Shown: positions 6,349 to 16,389, counted from the stretch's first letter. The stretch is 21,343 nt of DNA from an uncultured Fenollaria sp. (GCF_934202865.1 NZ_CAKPYL010000020.1:1-21343); one strand, 5' to 3'. The notes: generated by a model not told the origin, from the sequence alone. Made by a program: numbers and translations.

Positions 6349-8244
6349 TTAATCCTCCATATAAATCAGCTCTTCATATAAGGCATCAAGCTTCTCATCA
6401 ATCTCAGTAAGTTTAAAGTTCAAATCGTTAACTCTGTCTATGTCGTCGTATATATCTGGATTTGCAAGCTCATTATGAATCTTATCCTTATGTTTTTCAA
6501 GCTCTGAAATTTCTTTTTCAATAGCATCCTTAGCTTGTTTTTCTTTTTTAAGCCTTTCTTTTTCTTCTCTTTCTCGTTTTTTATTCAGCTTCGCTTGCGT
6601 TTTTGTAATTTCTTCAGGCTCTTCTAAAAAGGCTTCTTCCTCACGCATACGCTTTTTCTTGTCAAGATAATAGTCATAATTACCTAAAAATTCATGAATA
6701 CCATCGGCTTTTAGCTCAAGTATTTTATTTACAACTTTATTTAAAAAATATCTATCGTGGCTAATTACAAGCAAGGTTCCTTCGTATGAATTAAGAGCTT
6801 CTTCTAAAACTTCTTTTGATTCGATATCCAAGTGATTTGTAGGCTCGTCTAGAACAAGGAAGTTTACATCAGAAAGCATTATCTTACATAGAGAAACTCT
6901 AGCTTTTTCTCCGCCAGATAATTCATCTATCATCTTATATATATCATCATCAATAAATAAGAATTTTGCAAGCGCTTTTCTTAACTCAAAGTAAGTAAGG
7001 CGAGGGAAGCTGTCCCATATCTCTTCGGCTATGGATTTGTTCACGTCAAGCTTTTCTAGCTCTTGATCAAAGTAGCCGACATTGACATTAGTCCCAAAGC
7101 GTATTTCACCAGAGTCATGACTTTCTTCACCAAGAATAATTTTAAATAGAGTTGACTTACCAATACCATTAGCACCGATGATGCCGACATGCTCACGCTT
7201 ATATATGTTAAAGTTTATATCATTTAATAGTTTAAAATCACCAAAGCTTTTATTGATATTTTCAACAGCTAAGACATCATTACCAGACTCGACCTTCATC
7301 CTAAACTTGAAATTGATCTCGCTGTCATCATTAACATCACTTAAGAGCTCAATCTTAGCAAGCATCTTCTCACGCGATTTTGCCTTAATAATGCTTTTTT
7401 CAGTAGCGTAGGACCTAAATCTTCTGATAATCTCTTTTTGTCTTTCAATTTCTTTTTGCTGATTGATATAAGCCTTCTCTTGAATTGCTTCATTTATCTT
7501 TCTTTGCTTGATATATTGCTCGTAGCCCATATTGTACTCATGAGTAGTGTGATCCTTTATAAGAATAACCTTGTTGCAAGTCGCATTTAAAAAGTATCTA
7601 TCGTGGCTGACCATAACAACAGTCTTATTAAATGAATTGATGTATTCTTGAAGGAATTCCATTGAGTCAATATCAAGATGGTTAGTCGGCTCATCTAAGA
7701 AAAGTATATCGGATTCTTGTATAAGTGCCTTTGCAAGCATTAGCTTAGATTTTTGCCCGCCGCTAAGAGAGTTAAAAGCCTGATCAAATTGATCTTCGAC
7801 AAAACCAAGACCAGTCAAAACCTTTTTTATCTCAGCATCATATGTATATCCGCCTTTCTTTTCGAAGTCTTCAAGTAAAAAAGCATATCTATCCATGTTC
7901 TCTTGACTTGGGTCCTTGGCAAGGATATCTTCAAAATTCCTAAGCTCCTCCTCAAGATCAGTCAAGTGCTTCATGGACTTCTTCATCTCATCATAAACAC
8001 TTAAAGAACTTCTGATAGTTGTATTTTGCTCAAGATAGGCGATTTTAGTGTCCTTAGAAATAAATATATCACCTTCATCATAATTAAGCATGCCAGATAG
8101 AATGTTAAGTAGAGTTGACTTTCCAGTACCATTCATACCAACTATGGCAACTTTTTCACCCTCATTTATATTAATAGAAACGTTTTCAAAAATTAACTTG
8201 TCTATAAAAACTTTTTTTATATTGTTACATGCTAGTACAGTCAT
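6349..8244 (-). CDS. ABC-F family ATPase (Uup/YdiF-like)
   Basis: The 631-residue protein has two ATPase domains and no membrane segments. Domain 1 has Walker A GMNGTGKST at 36-44, signature LSGGQ at 160-164 and LDEPTNHLD at 183-191. Domain 2 has GANGIGKST at 357-365, LSGGE at 442-446 and LDEPTNHLD at 465-473. Between them lies a charged helical linker (about 230-310), and residues about 540-631 form a basic, coiled C-terminal domain as in Uup and YdiF. ABC-F proteins act on ribosomes, in translation quality control or antibiotic resistance; which applies here cannot be read from sequence. It starts behind GAGGTG and is followed after one base by the FetA-like gene, an unusual operon partner. 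Confidence 0.93.
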   Translation of the reverse strand: MTVLACNNIKKVFIDKLIFENVSININEGEKVAIVGMNGTGKSTLLNILSGMLNYDEGDIFISKDTKIAYLEQNTTIRSSLSVYDEMKKSMKHLTDLEEELRNFEDILAKDPSQENMDRYAFLLEDFEKKGGYTYDAEIKKVLTGLGFVEDQFDQAFNSLSGGQKSKLMLAKALIQESDILFLDEPTNHLDIDSMEFLQEYINSFNKTVVMVSHDRYFLNATCNKVILIKDHTTHEYNMGYEQYIKQRKINEAIQEKAYINQQKEIERQKEIIRRFRSYATEKSIIKAKSREKMLAKIELLSDVNDDSEINFKFRMKVESGNDVLAVENINKSFGDFKLLNDINFNIYKREHVGIIGANGIGKSTLFKIILGEESHDSGEIRFGTNVNVGYFDQELEKLDVNKSIAEEIWDSFPRLTYFELRKALAKFLFIDDDIYKMIDELSGGEKARVSLCKIMLSDVNFLVLDEPTNHLDIESKEVLEEALNSYEGTLLVISHDRYFLNKVVNKILELKADGIHEFLGNYDYYLDKKKRMREEEAFLEEPEEITKTQAKLNKKREREEKERLKKEKQAKDAIEKEISELEKHKDKIHNELANPDIYDDIDRVNDLNFKLTEIDEKLDALYEELIYMED

Positions 8245-8261
8245 AAAAACACCTCGCTTAT

Positions 8262-8270
8262 ATTATAACA
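8262..8270 (-). promoter_or_regulatory. Extended -10 promoter element for the ABC-F/FetAB operon
   Basis: On the minus strand the bases read TGTTATAAT, identical to the element before the HerA-like gene. It ends 17 bases before the start codon, giving a very short leader. No convincing -35 is seen. Confidence 0.6.
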
Positions 8271-8285
8271 TAAATGAAAAAAATA

Positions 8286-8314
8286 TTGCTAAGAAAATAT
8301 CTATATGTTATACT
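8286..8314 (+). promoter_or_regulatory. Probable rex promoter
   Basis: TTGCTA (8286-8291), 17 bases, then TATACT (8309-8314), with TGT directly before the -10 box (extended -10). A second TATAAT lies at 8314-8319. It faces the ABC-F promoter, and the two -10 regions form an imperfect inverted repeat. No convincing Rex operator was found here. Confidence 0.62.
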
Positions 8315-8346
8315 ATAATTGCTTTAATAATGAAAGGTGTGGAGAT

Positions 8347-9090
8347 ATGGCTCGCGATATTACAATAAATGCAATTAAAAGATTACCCATATACTATGTG
8401 ATTTTTGAAGACCTATACGTAAGGGGTGTACATAGGGTTTCTTCAAGTGAGCTATCGTCTTACACAAAGTTTACTGCCTCTCAGATCAGGGCCGATCTAA
8501 ATACTTTTGGCGCTGAGGGTAGACAAGGTTATGGATATAATGTTGAGACCATATACATGGACCTCAAAGGCGTTCTTGGTCTTGATTATAAAAAGAATTT
8601 AATTTTGACTGGTGTTGGCAATATCGGCCAAGCGATAATACAGTCGCGTGAGTTTGAAAGTAGCGGATTTAAATTCATCGGGCTATTCGATAGTAACCCT
8701 AATATGATAGGTCTTAGCTTTAATGGTATCAAAGTTAGAAACATTTCTGAGCTTGAGGACTTTGCTAAGAACAACACTATTGATATAGGTGTCATAGCTG
8801 TTACTAGTAATAGCGCGAGAGATGTTGCTAGGACTTATGAAAAGATTGGTATAAAGGCGGTTTGGAACTTTGCTCCGACTGTGCTTGATTTAGACAAGGA
8901 CATCATAGTTGAGAACGTGCCATTATCAGAGAGCTTATTCACGCTAAACTATTTACTTAAATGTAAAAACGATGGCACTTTCACAAGTGACGATTATGTC
9001 AATAGGGCAAAGGACATTGTATATGATAAGGAATTAGGAAGATATAGACAGTCTAAAAAGAGGGGAAGACCTAGAAAGGAGAGTAAATAA
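8347..9090 (+). CDS. rex: Redox-sensing transcriptional repressor Rex, with basic C-terminal tail
   Basis: Rex represses fermentative and redox genes and lets go of DNA when it binds NADH. Residues about 8-75 form the winged helix, including ASQIRADLNTFG at 44-55 and GYGYNV at 61-66. The NAD(H)-binding Rossmann domain begins with GVGNIG at 89-94, followed by GLFDSNP. The start at 8347 is chosen because AAAGGTG lies seven bases before it and because Rex proteins begin this way; an upstream in-frame ATG at 8305 lies within the promoter. The protein has 247 residues against about 210-215 usually. The extra C-terminal 35 or so residues end in a basic segment with an RGRP core at 239-242, like an AT-hook. 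The stop overlaps the next ATG by one base (TAATG). Confidence 0.93.
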   Translation: MARDITINAIKRLPIYYVIFEDLYVRGVHRVSSSELSSYTKFTASQIRADLNTFGAEGRQGYGYNVETIYMDLKGVLGLDYKKNLILTGVGNIGQAIIQSREFESSGFKFIGLFDSNPNMIGLSFNGIKVRNISELEDFAKNNTIDIGVIAVTSNSARDVARTYEKIGIKAVWNFAPTVLDLDKDIIVENVPLSESLFTLNYLLKCKNDGTFTSDDYVNRAKDIVYDKELGRYRQSKKRGRPRKESK

Positions 9091-9995
9091 TGAAATTAGA
9101 ATTAATCGACATTAAAAAATTCTTCGCTGGAAAAGAAGTTTTACACGGAATTAACCTAGAGACTAGTTCTGGTAGTTCAACTGCTTTTTTAGGAAGGAAT
9201 GGAGCTGGCAAAACGACTACCATAAGGATACTTATGGACGTTTTTAAGGCTGACAGCGGCAAGATACTGATTGACGGCGCACCAATCGACAGAAAAGAGA
9301 TTAAGCTAGGATATTTGCCTGAAGAAAGAGGCATGTACGCTAAAACTGCAATACTTGACCAGCTAATTTACTTTGGCAGAATTAAAGGGCTTACAAAAAA
9401 GGAAAGCCATGACAATGCTCTTGAGCTACTTGAAAAGGTTAAGCTAAGTGAATACAAGGCTAAAAATCTTGACACTTTATCAAAGGGTAATCAACAAAAG
9501 ATACAAATCATTCAGACATTTATTAATAAGCCTGATATTATTATTCTTGATGAGCCATTCTCAGGTCTAGACCCAGTTAACTCTCAAATACTTATTGATC
9601 TAATCAAAGAAGCTGTTTCGAGCGGTACTTTATTAATATTCTCATCTCATCAAATGAGCCATGTTGAAAACTTTTGTGACAATATTGCTCTTATTAAAGA
9701 CGGCAAAAATGTTTTAACTGGCAATCTTAAAGAGATTAAGAAAAATATGGGCGAGGGAAGATTAAGACTAAGTTTTTATAATGATGCTGTAAACTATTTA
9801 CAAGATATATTTGATTTAGTTGGACAAGATAATGTTAGCATCAAAGATAATGACATCATCGTTAGAACAAGTAATAAAGCTGATGAACTTGCTAAGTTTG
9901 CTATTGGCAAGCACAATTTTAGAGCCATAGCAAAGTATGAACCAAGTCTTGAAGAGATATTCATAGAAGCGGTAGGTGATAAAGATGAAGAATAA
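9090..9995 (+). CDS. ABC transporter ATPase, NatA-like
   Basis: The 301-residue ATPase has Walker A GRNGAGKTT at 35-43, the signature LSKGNQQK at 130-137, Walker B IIILDEP at 150-156 followed by FSGLDP, and an H-loop FSSHQMSH near 184-191. YLPEERGMYAK (75-85) and a C-terminal domain of the DUF4162 kind place it near NatA/YhaQ proteins, which energise ABC-2 exporters. NatAB of Bacillus exports sodium, but the substrate here cannot be read from sequence. The start overlaps the rex stop by one base, with AAAGGAG upstream. The permease gene begins within the last eleven bases. Confidence 0.88.
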   Translation: MKLELIDIKKFFAGKEVLHGINLETSSGSSTAFLGRNGAGKTTTIRILMDVFKADSGKILIDGAPIDRKEIKLGYLPEERGMYAKTAILDQLIYFGRIKGLTKKESHDNALELLEKVKLSEYKAKNLDTLSKGNQQKIQIIQTFINKPDIIILDEPFSGLDPVNSQILIDLIKEAVSSGTLLIFSSHQMSHVENFCDNIALIKDGKNVLTGNLKEIKKNMGEGRLRLSFYNDAVNYLQDIFDLVGQDNVSIKDNDIIVRTSNKADELAKFAIGKHNFRAIAKYEPSLEEIFIEAVGDKDEE

Positions 9996-11220
9996 AGTTG
10001 GATTAATAACATCATTTGAGTTTAAACAGCTTATAAAGACTAAGTCGTATAAGATAACTACAATAGTATTTTTCGTTCTTGCCTTATTAGGAGCTTTTGT
10101 TCCAAGACTTATACAAGGAAATATATTTAAGTCTATCACAGATGAATTTAACAAAACACAAAAGCTAGGTGTAATTATAAATGATGATAGTATTGACGAA
10201 AGCGAATTAAAATCATTTTTAAGTAATTATGAAGTTCATTTATATACTGACGAAGAAAAACTTAAAGATGATGTACTAAGTAAAGAGCTGGATAGAGGAG
10301 CAATAATTGATGTAGACTCAATTCTAAAATTTGTATTAAACTCTAAACTTACTGATATGGGTGATGGCTTAGACAGAGTCTTAAATGAATACAGATATAA
10401 AAAACTGATTGAAGCAGAAGGCATTGATTATGCAAAAATAAAAGCTTTACAGTTAAATCAATACCAAATAAATGAAGTAGTACTAGGAAAAGACTCAAAG
10501 CAAAACTATTTTATAATATACATTTTGTTATTCTTGCTTTATATGATTATACTAACATATGGCCAAATAACTGCAACATCAGTAGCTAAGGAAAAGAATG
10601 ACAGAACTATGGAGTTGCTTATAACATCAACTAAACCAAAGTACTTGATACTAAGTAAAGTATTAGCGACTGTATTAAGTGCGGTTATTCAAGTTTCATT
10701 CTTGTTTATAGGCTTTGGTCTTGGATACTTATTTAATAAAGAGTATTGGTCAGACATTTTTAGCATAACAAGCGCACCAATACAAATCATAGCGATATTT
10801 ATATTATTTATGATAGCTGGTTTCTTCTTATACTTATTTATCTTTGCTACACTTGGAGCACTAGTTAATAAGATTGAAGAAGTTAGCCAATCAATATCAT
10901 CAGCTACTATATTAATAGTACTTGCTTATTTTGGAGCTATATTTGCGTTAACATCTGGATCAGAATCGAGCTTTGTTGCATTTTTATCATACTTCCCATT
11001 GACATCGCCATTCGTTATGTTCATTAGGGCGGGCATGGTAAATATATCAATCGTTGAAGTAGCTATATCTTTTGCAATACTAGTAGTATCAGCATACTTC
11101 ATATATAAACTTGCATGCGATATCTATAGACTAGGAACGCTGCAATACGGAAACAGGATGACGCTTAAACAAGCGTTTAAAGCATTAAGAGAGGATAAAA
11201 AGACAAAGAGTAATGAATAA
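9985..11220 (+). CDS. ABC-2 type permease, NatB-like
   Basis: This 411-residue membrane protein has one N-terminal segment (about 22-42), a large probably extracellular domain (about 45-165), then five more hydrophobic segments starting near residue 173. That layout is the ABC-2/NatB (YhaP) pattern. EKNDRTMELLITS near 200 is the typical cytoplasmic motif of the family. The ATG at 9985 is chosen over a GTG at 9976 because AGGTG (9974-9978) lies six bases before it; the GTG falls within that ribosome site. It overlaps the ATPase gene by 11 bases and the next gene by eight. It should pair with the NatA-like protein as an exporter of unknown substrate. Confidence 0.87.
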   Translation: MKNKVGLITSFEFKQLIKTKSYKITTIVFFVLALLGAFVPRLIQGNIFKSITDEFNKTQKLGVIINDDSIDESELKSFLSNYEVHLYTDEEKLKDDVLSKELDRGAIIDVDSILKFVLNSKLTDMGDGLDRVLNEYRYKKLIEAEGIDYAKIKALQLNQYQINEVVLGKDSKQNYFIIYILLFLLYMIILTYGQITATSVAKEKNDRTMELLITSTKPKYLILSKVLATVLSAVIQVSFLFIGFGLGYLFNKEYWSDIFSITSAPIQIIAIFILFMIAGFFLYLFIFATLGALVNKIEEVSQSISSATILIVLAYFGAIFALTSGSESSFVAFLSYFPLTSPFVMFIRAGMVNISIVEVAISFAILVVSAYFIYKLACDIYRLGTLQYGNRMTLKQAFKALREDKKTKSNE

Positions 11221-12100
11221 GATAATATTAAAGGGACAGATTAGCTTTGTCCCTTCTCATATATTTGAGTGCGGTCAAGCATTCAGATGGCAAAAGCTAG
11301 ATGAAGAAGCATATAGATTTATATTTAGGGATATGGTCTTGGAGGCACGTGCCACAGATGATAGTATTGAAATAGTGGGCGATTTTTCAGATAAAAATGA
11401 AATTTTAAACTATTTTGACTTAAATACTGACTATAATGCAATTAAGAAGACGCTATCAGCTAATGATGAAGTTATTAGAAAAGCTATTGATTTTGGCGGC
11501 GGCATGAGGATACTTAAACAGGATCCATTCGAGACATATATTTCCTTTATTATTAGTGCCAATAATCAAATTAAGAACATTAAGAATACAATTAAGAAAC
11601 TATCTCAAATGTACGGAGAGAAGCTAAATAATCCATTTGATGAAGAAGAGTACTATGCTTTTCCGAGTCCAGCGGCTCTGTCTAATGCAAAGCCTGAGGA
11701 CATAAAGGAGTATGCAAGAGCTGGCTTTAGATCTGAAAGGATAGTTATTGCTTCAAAAATGGTTCAAGAGGATATAATAGATTTTGAAGAGCTTAAAGAA
11801 AGAAGCGTAGACGATATTAGAAAAACTTTATTAGAAGTGCCTGGTATAGGCGAGAAAGTCTTTCAATGCATACTACTCTTTGGACTAGGTAGAACTGATT
11901 CATTCCCAGTCGATGTTTGGGTTAAGAGAGTTATGGAAGAGCTTTACTACGGTGGAGAAGAGAGAAATAAGAAGCTTATACAAGAGGATGGCATGAGAAG
12001 ATTTGGCGATTTATCGGGCTATGCACAGCAATATCTTTTCTACTACATGAGAGAAAATTATAAAAAGATGAAAAAAGAAGAGGAAAAGCAAGATAATTAA
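11213..12100 (+). CDS. 8-oxoguanine DNA glycosylase/AP lyase, OGG1 type
   Basis: The 295-residue enzyme should remove 8-oxoguanine from DNA and cut the abasic site. The N-terminal domain has CGQAFRW at 20-26. SANNQIKNI (115-123) and the helix-hairpin-helix segment VPGIGEKVFQCI (209-220) lead to PVDVW at 232-236. Lys215 and Asp234 align with the catalytic Lys249 and Asp268 of human OGG1. YAQQYLFYY near the C-terminus is typical of the clostridial branch, of which Clostridium acetobutylicum Ogg is the studied member. The gene overlaps the permease stop by eight bases, so it belongs to the rex operon. No clear terminator follows. Confidence 0.93.
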   Translation: MNKIILKGQISFVPSHIFECGQAFRWQKLDEEAYRFIFRDMVLEARATDDSIEIVGDFSDKNEILNYFDLNTDYNAIKKTLSANDEVIRKAIDFGGGMRILKQDPFETYISFIISANNQIKNIKNTIKKLSQMYGEKLNNPFDEEEYYAFPSPAALSNAKPEDIKEYARAGFRSERIVIASKMVQEDIIDFEELKERSVDDIRKTLLEVPGIGEKVFQCILLFGLGRTDSFPVDVWVKRVMEELYYGGEERNKKLIQEDGMRRFGDLSGYAQQYLFYYMRENYKKMKKEEEKQDN

Positions 12101-12142
12101 TAAATAATAATGATAGATATGAATAAATACGATTATATTATC

Positions 12143-12176
12143 TTGTATATTTGAGGTATATTTACTACAATATAAT
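12143..12176 (+). promoter_or_regulatory. groESL promoter region
   Basis: TTGTAT (12143-12148), 17 bases, then TACAAT (12166-12171) is one good vegetative promoter. A consensus TATAAT also lies at 12171-12176 with a poorer -35. Either would start transcription near or inside the CIRCE operator. Confidence 0.65.
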
Positions 12177-12178
12177 TG

Positions 12179-12205
12179 TTAGCACTCAATAGAGACGAGT
12201 GCTAA
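12179..12205 (+). promoter_or_regulatory. CIRCE operator (HrcA binding site)
   Basis: TTAGCACTC (12179-12187) and GAGTGCTAA (12197-12205) form a perfect inverted repeat separated by nine bases. This is the exact CIRCE consensus bound by the HrcA heat-shock repressor. It starts two bases after the TATAAT element and precedes groES by 39 bases. hrcA is not in the window. Confidence 0.98.
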
Positions 12206-12244
12206 CAAGAAAAATATTAACAATATTATAAGGAGGAATAAATT

Positions 12245-14166
<1,922 letters not shown>

Positions 14167-14187
14167 AATCAATTAAATAAACTATAG

Positions 14188-14222
14188 AATAACTCATGGC
14201 TCAGGCTGTGAGTTATTTTTTT
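14188..14222 (+). terminator. groESL intrinsic terminator
   Basis: A nine-base perfect stem (14188-14196 with 14209-14217), extended inward by weaker pairs around a TCAG loop, runs into a seven-T tract (14216-14222). It lies 21 bases after the groEL stop. Confidence 0.92.
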
Positions 14223-14405
14223 GCTTAATCTTGCATTTGATGCTTATATCAAGATAGATAAATCAATCTTCATCATCGCTGCTTTATCACTGCTATTTAA
14301 ATGCACCTAACAGCGCTGCTAATAATACTTTAAAACGTTACAAAATCTTAAAAATATATTTACTTTAGCTCAGAGATATAGTATAATGTCTATGGTAATG
14401 GAGGG
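14223..14405. other. Non-coding gap between groEL and the BrnQ-like gene
   Basis: About 180 AT-rich bases with no credible gene. They hold short inverted repeats (ATCTTG at 14228-14233 with CAAGAT at 14250-14255, and an eight-base palindrome CAGCGCTG in the region of 14312-14320) and the downstream promoter. No T-box, leader peptide or known riboswitch was recognised. Confidence 0.5.
14359..14387 (+). promoter_or_regulatory. Promoter of the BrnQ-like gene
   Basis: TTTACT (14359-14364), 17 bases, then a consensus TATAAT (14382-14387), 18 bases before the ribosome site's end at 14405. A weak -35 with a perfect -10. Confidence 0.6.
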
Positions 14406-14414
14406 ATGAAAGTG
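14400..14414 (+). promoter_or_regulatory. Ribosome site choosing GTG over ATG
   Basis: GGAGGG (14400-14405) directly abuts an ATG at 14406, leaving no spacer, but stands six bases before the in-frame GTG at 14412. The GTG is the more likely start. Confidence 0.7.
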
Positions 14415-15725
14415 AAAAGAAAACAAATCATCGACACAATGGTAGTAGGCTTTGCATTGTTTGCAATGTTCTTAGGTGCAGGGAACTTAATTTTTCCGCC
14501 AACATTAGGAGCCATAGCAGGAGACCAATGGTTCAAAGCAATGATTGGCTTTATGATGACAGGTATTGGACTACCAATACTTGGAGTTGTAGCATCAGCA
14601 AAGGCAGGAGGAAGACTTGAAGATGTTGCGGGCAAAGTAAATAAAACTTTCTCAATTTTATTTGGCTCATTAATCATGATATGTATAGGACCCTTATTAG
14701 CGATTCCTAGAACATGCGCCACTACATATGAGATAGCAGTTCAACCACTATTTGGTAATGTTAGCCCGATACTAGTATCTATAATCTTTTTTGGATTGAC
14801 ATTATTTTTTACGTTAAATCAATCAAAAGTTGTTGACAAGATAGGTTCGATACTTACACCAATACTATTAGTTATTCTATTTACAATAATTATTTCTTCA
14901 ATTGTTAAGCCAATAGGTGTACCAAAAAATACAGGAAGTACACAAAATTTTGTTAAAGGCTTTAAAGAAGGTTATCAAACTATGGATGCCATAGGCTCAA
15001 TAATTATGGCGACTATTGTAATTAACAGTGTTAAGAAAAGAGGCTACACTAGTCAAAAAGACATGTTTAGAATGACAGTTATATCTGGTATCATAGCAGC
15101 CTTTTGTTTAGCTTTTGTTTATGGCGGACTAGTTTACATCGGCGGAACTGGCAGTGGTTATTTAACTATTGATCCAGAAAACCCAAATAGAGTAGCTAAC
15201 TTAATTTTCATGGTAAATAAGATTATGGGTCAATATGGAACAGCAGCTTTAGCTTTAACAGTAGCTTTAGCTTGCTTAACAACATCCATAGGCCTTACAG
15301 CAACAGCTGGAGAGTTCTTCTCAGATCTTACAAATGGCAAATTAACATACAAGTCTATAGTTATATTCACTTGTTTATTTAGTGGAATAATCGCAACAAA
15401 CGGAGTTGACTCAATAATAACATTCTCAGGACCAATACTTTCAGTCTTATATCCAGTTGCTATTGTAATCATTTTATTAAATATATTTGATAATAAAATA
15501 AAATACAAAGCTATATATAAAGGAGCTACACTTGGAGCATTTATGGCAAGCTTGTTAGATACTATTGCTAATATTGGCGATTTTAAAAATATAAGAAGCT
15601 TTTTAGATAGAATCCCACTAGGATCAGAAGGTTTTGCCTGGGTAATACCAGCCATAGTCTTTGGCTTTGCCTTTATAGTATTGGAAATGGCGATAGATAA
15701 TAATAATCAAAAGGGTGTTATTTAG
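14412..15725 (+). CDS. brnQ: Branched-chain amino acid transporter, BrnQ/LIV-II family
   Basis: The 437-residue membrane carrier should take up leucine, isoleucine and valine with sodium or protons. VGFALFAMFLGAGNLIFPP near the N-terminus is the family hallmark, and about twelve hydrophobic segments follow, matching LIV-II carriers in number and length. Other supporting stretches are IGPLLAIPRTCATTYE near 100 and LTTSIGLTATAGEFF near 295. The start is GTG at 14412 on ribosome-site spacing; ATG at 14406 would add two residues. It has its own promoter and is followed by a membrane-protein gene whose GTG start overlaps the TAG stop by one base. No amino-acid-sensing leader is visible. Confidence 0.92.
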   Translation: MKRKQIIDTMVVGFALFAMFLGAGNLIFPPTLGAIAGDQWFKAMIGFMMTGIGLPILGVVASAKAGGRLEDVAGKVNKTFSILFGSLIMICIGPLLAIPRTCATTYEIAVQPLFGNVSPILVSIIFFGLTLFFTLNQSKVVDKIGSILTPILLVILFTIIISSIVKPIGVPKNTGSTQNFVKGFKEGYQTMDAIGSIIMATIVINSVKKRGYTSQKDMFRMTVISGIIAAFCLAFVYGGLVYIGGTGSGYLTIDPENPNRVANLIFMVNKIMGQYGTAALALTVALACLTTSIGLTATAGEFFSDLTNGKLTYKSIVIFTCLFSGIIATNGVDSIITFSGPILSVLYPVAIVIILLNIFDNKIKYKAIYKGATLGAFMASLLDTIANIGDFKNIRSFLDRIPLGSEGFAWVIPAIVFGFAFIVLEMAIDNNNQKGVI

Positions 15726-16339
15726 TGAAGAAATATAAAAAGTTTTTAGATCCTATTTATTCTTTGGAGAAATGGCTAAATAAAGTAGGAGAAGAAAATT
15801 ATAAGCTGAACAATTTAAGAGGCTCATACTTTTATTTTGATAAAACTGAATCTAAATATGAATACAAGGTATATTACTTCAAGGGACCAGAAAAGGACGT
15901 TAAGTCGTTTTTAACCTATGCTAGAAAAAAGGATATTGAGATTTTTCAATATCCTATAAGTGCTTCACAAATTTCTTTGTTCTCGTTTATGGCGGCTACA
16001 TTTGATAGTAACTCACAAGACATTAGCTACAAGGCAAGTTTATTTGCAACACACATATATGTACTTATGAAGCCAAAAGTAGGAGAGAGCATAGAGGAGG
16101 TATTAGGCGAAGATGACAATCTTTATTATTACAAAAGACAGATGGAGAACAAACTTATATTAGCTCTAATACTTATGATACCACTACTATTAACGTACTT
16201 TAGGGTCTTTGGCGGAACATTTGAACAAAATAAGCTCTTCGTACAAGTGCTGATGGCTGTTGAAGTATTGATCTTGATATTTATCCTATTCTTAAACTTC
16301 AAAAAGAATAGATTTTTAAGAAGTAAAAATAAGAAGTAA
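15725..16339 (+). CDS. Membrane protein, DUF2812-like
   Basis: The 204-residue protein has a soluble N-terminal part of about 140 residues and two hydrophobic segments near the C-terminus (about 143-160 and 173-191), ending in a basic tail. The opening, with LEKWLNKVGEENYKL and then YFYFDKTESKYEYKVYY, resembles DUF2812, a family of Firmicute membrane proteins often found next to PadR-like regulators. No such regulator is present here, so the match rests on the N-terminal pattern only. GTG at 15725 overlaps the upstream TAG by one base, with AAGGGTG (15711-15717) seven bases ahead. It is probably co-transcribed with the BrnQ gene. Function unknown. Confidence 0.7.
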   Translation: MKKYKKFLDPIYSLEKWLNKVGEENYKLNNLRGSYFYFDKTESKYEYKVYYFKGPEKDVKSFLTYARKKDIEIFQYPISASQISLFSFMAATFDSNSQDISYKASLFATHIYVLMKPKVGESIEEVLGEDDNLYYYKRQMENKLILALILMIPLLLTYFRVFGGTFEQNKLFVQVLMAVEVLILIFILFLNFKKNRFLRSKNKK

Positions 16340-16353
16340 ATTAATAAGATAAT

Positions 16354-16378
16354 TAGGCTCATAAACATGGGCCTATTT
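16354..16378 (+). terminator. Weak hairpin, possible terminator
   Basis: A seven-base stem with one G-T pair (16354-16360 with 16369-16375) and an eight-base loop, followed by only TTTGCTT. It lies 14 bases after the DUF2812-like stop and before the next promoter. The poor T-run lowers confidence. Confidence 0.45.
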
Positions 16379-16389
16379 GCTTATAAATA

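Noticed and set aside
8305..8346. Longer rex start at an upstream ATG
   Set aside because: The ATG at 8305 lies inside the likely promoter and adds 14 residues not seen in Rex proteins; 8347 has a proper ribosome site.
9976..9984. GTG start for the NatB-like permease
   Set aside because: The GTG is part of the AGGTG ribosome site that serves the ATG at 9985.
14223..14400. T-box or other leader before the BrnQ-like gene
   Set aside because: No T-box core sequence, antiterminator or second terminator is visible; the short inverted repeats are weak and could be chance.
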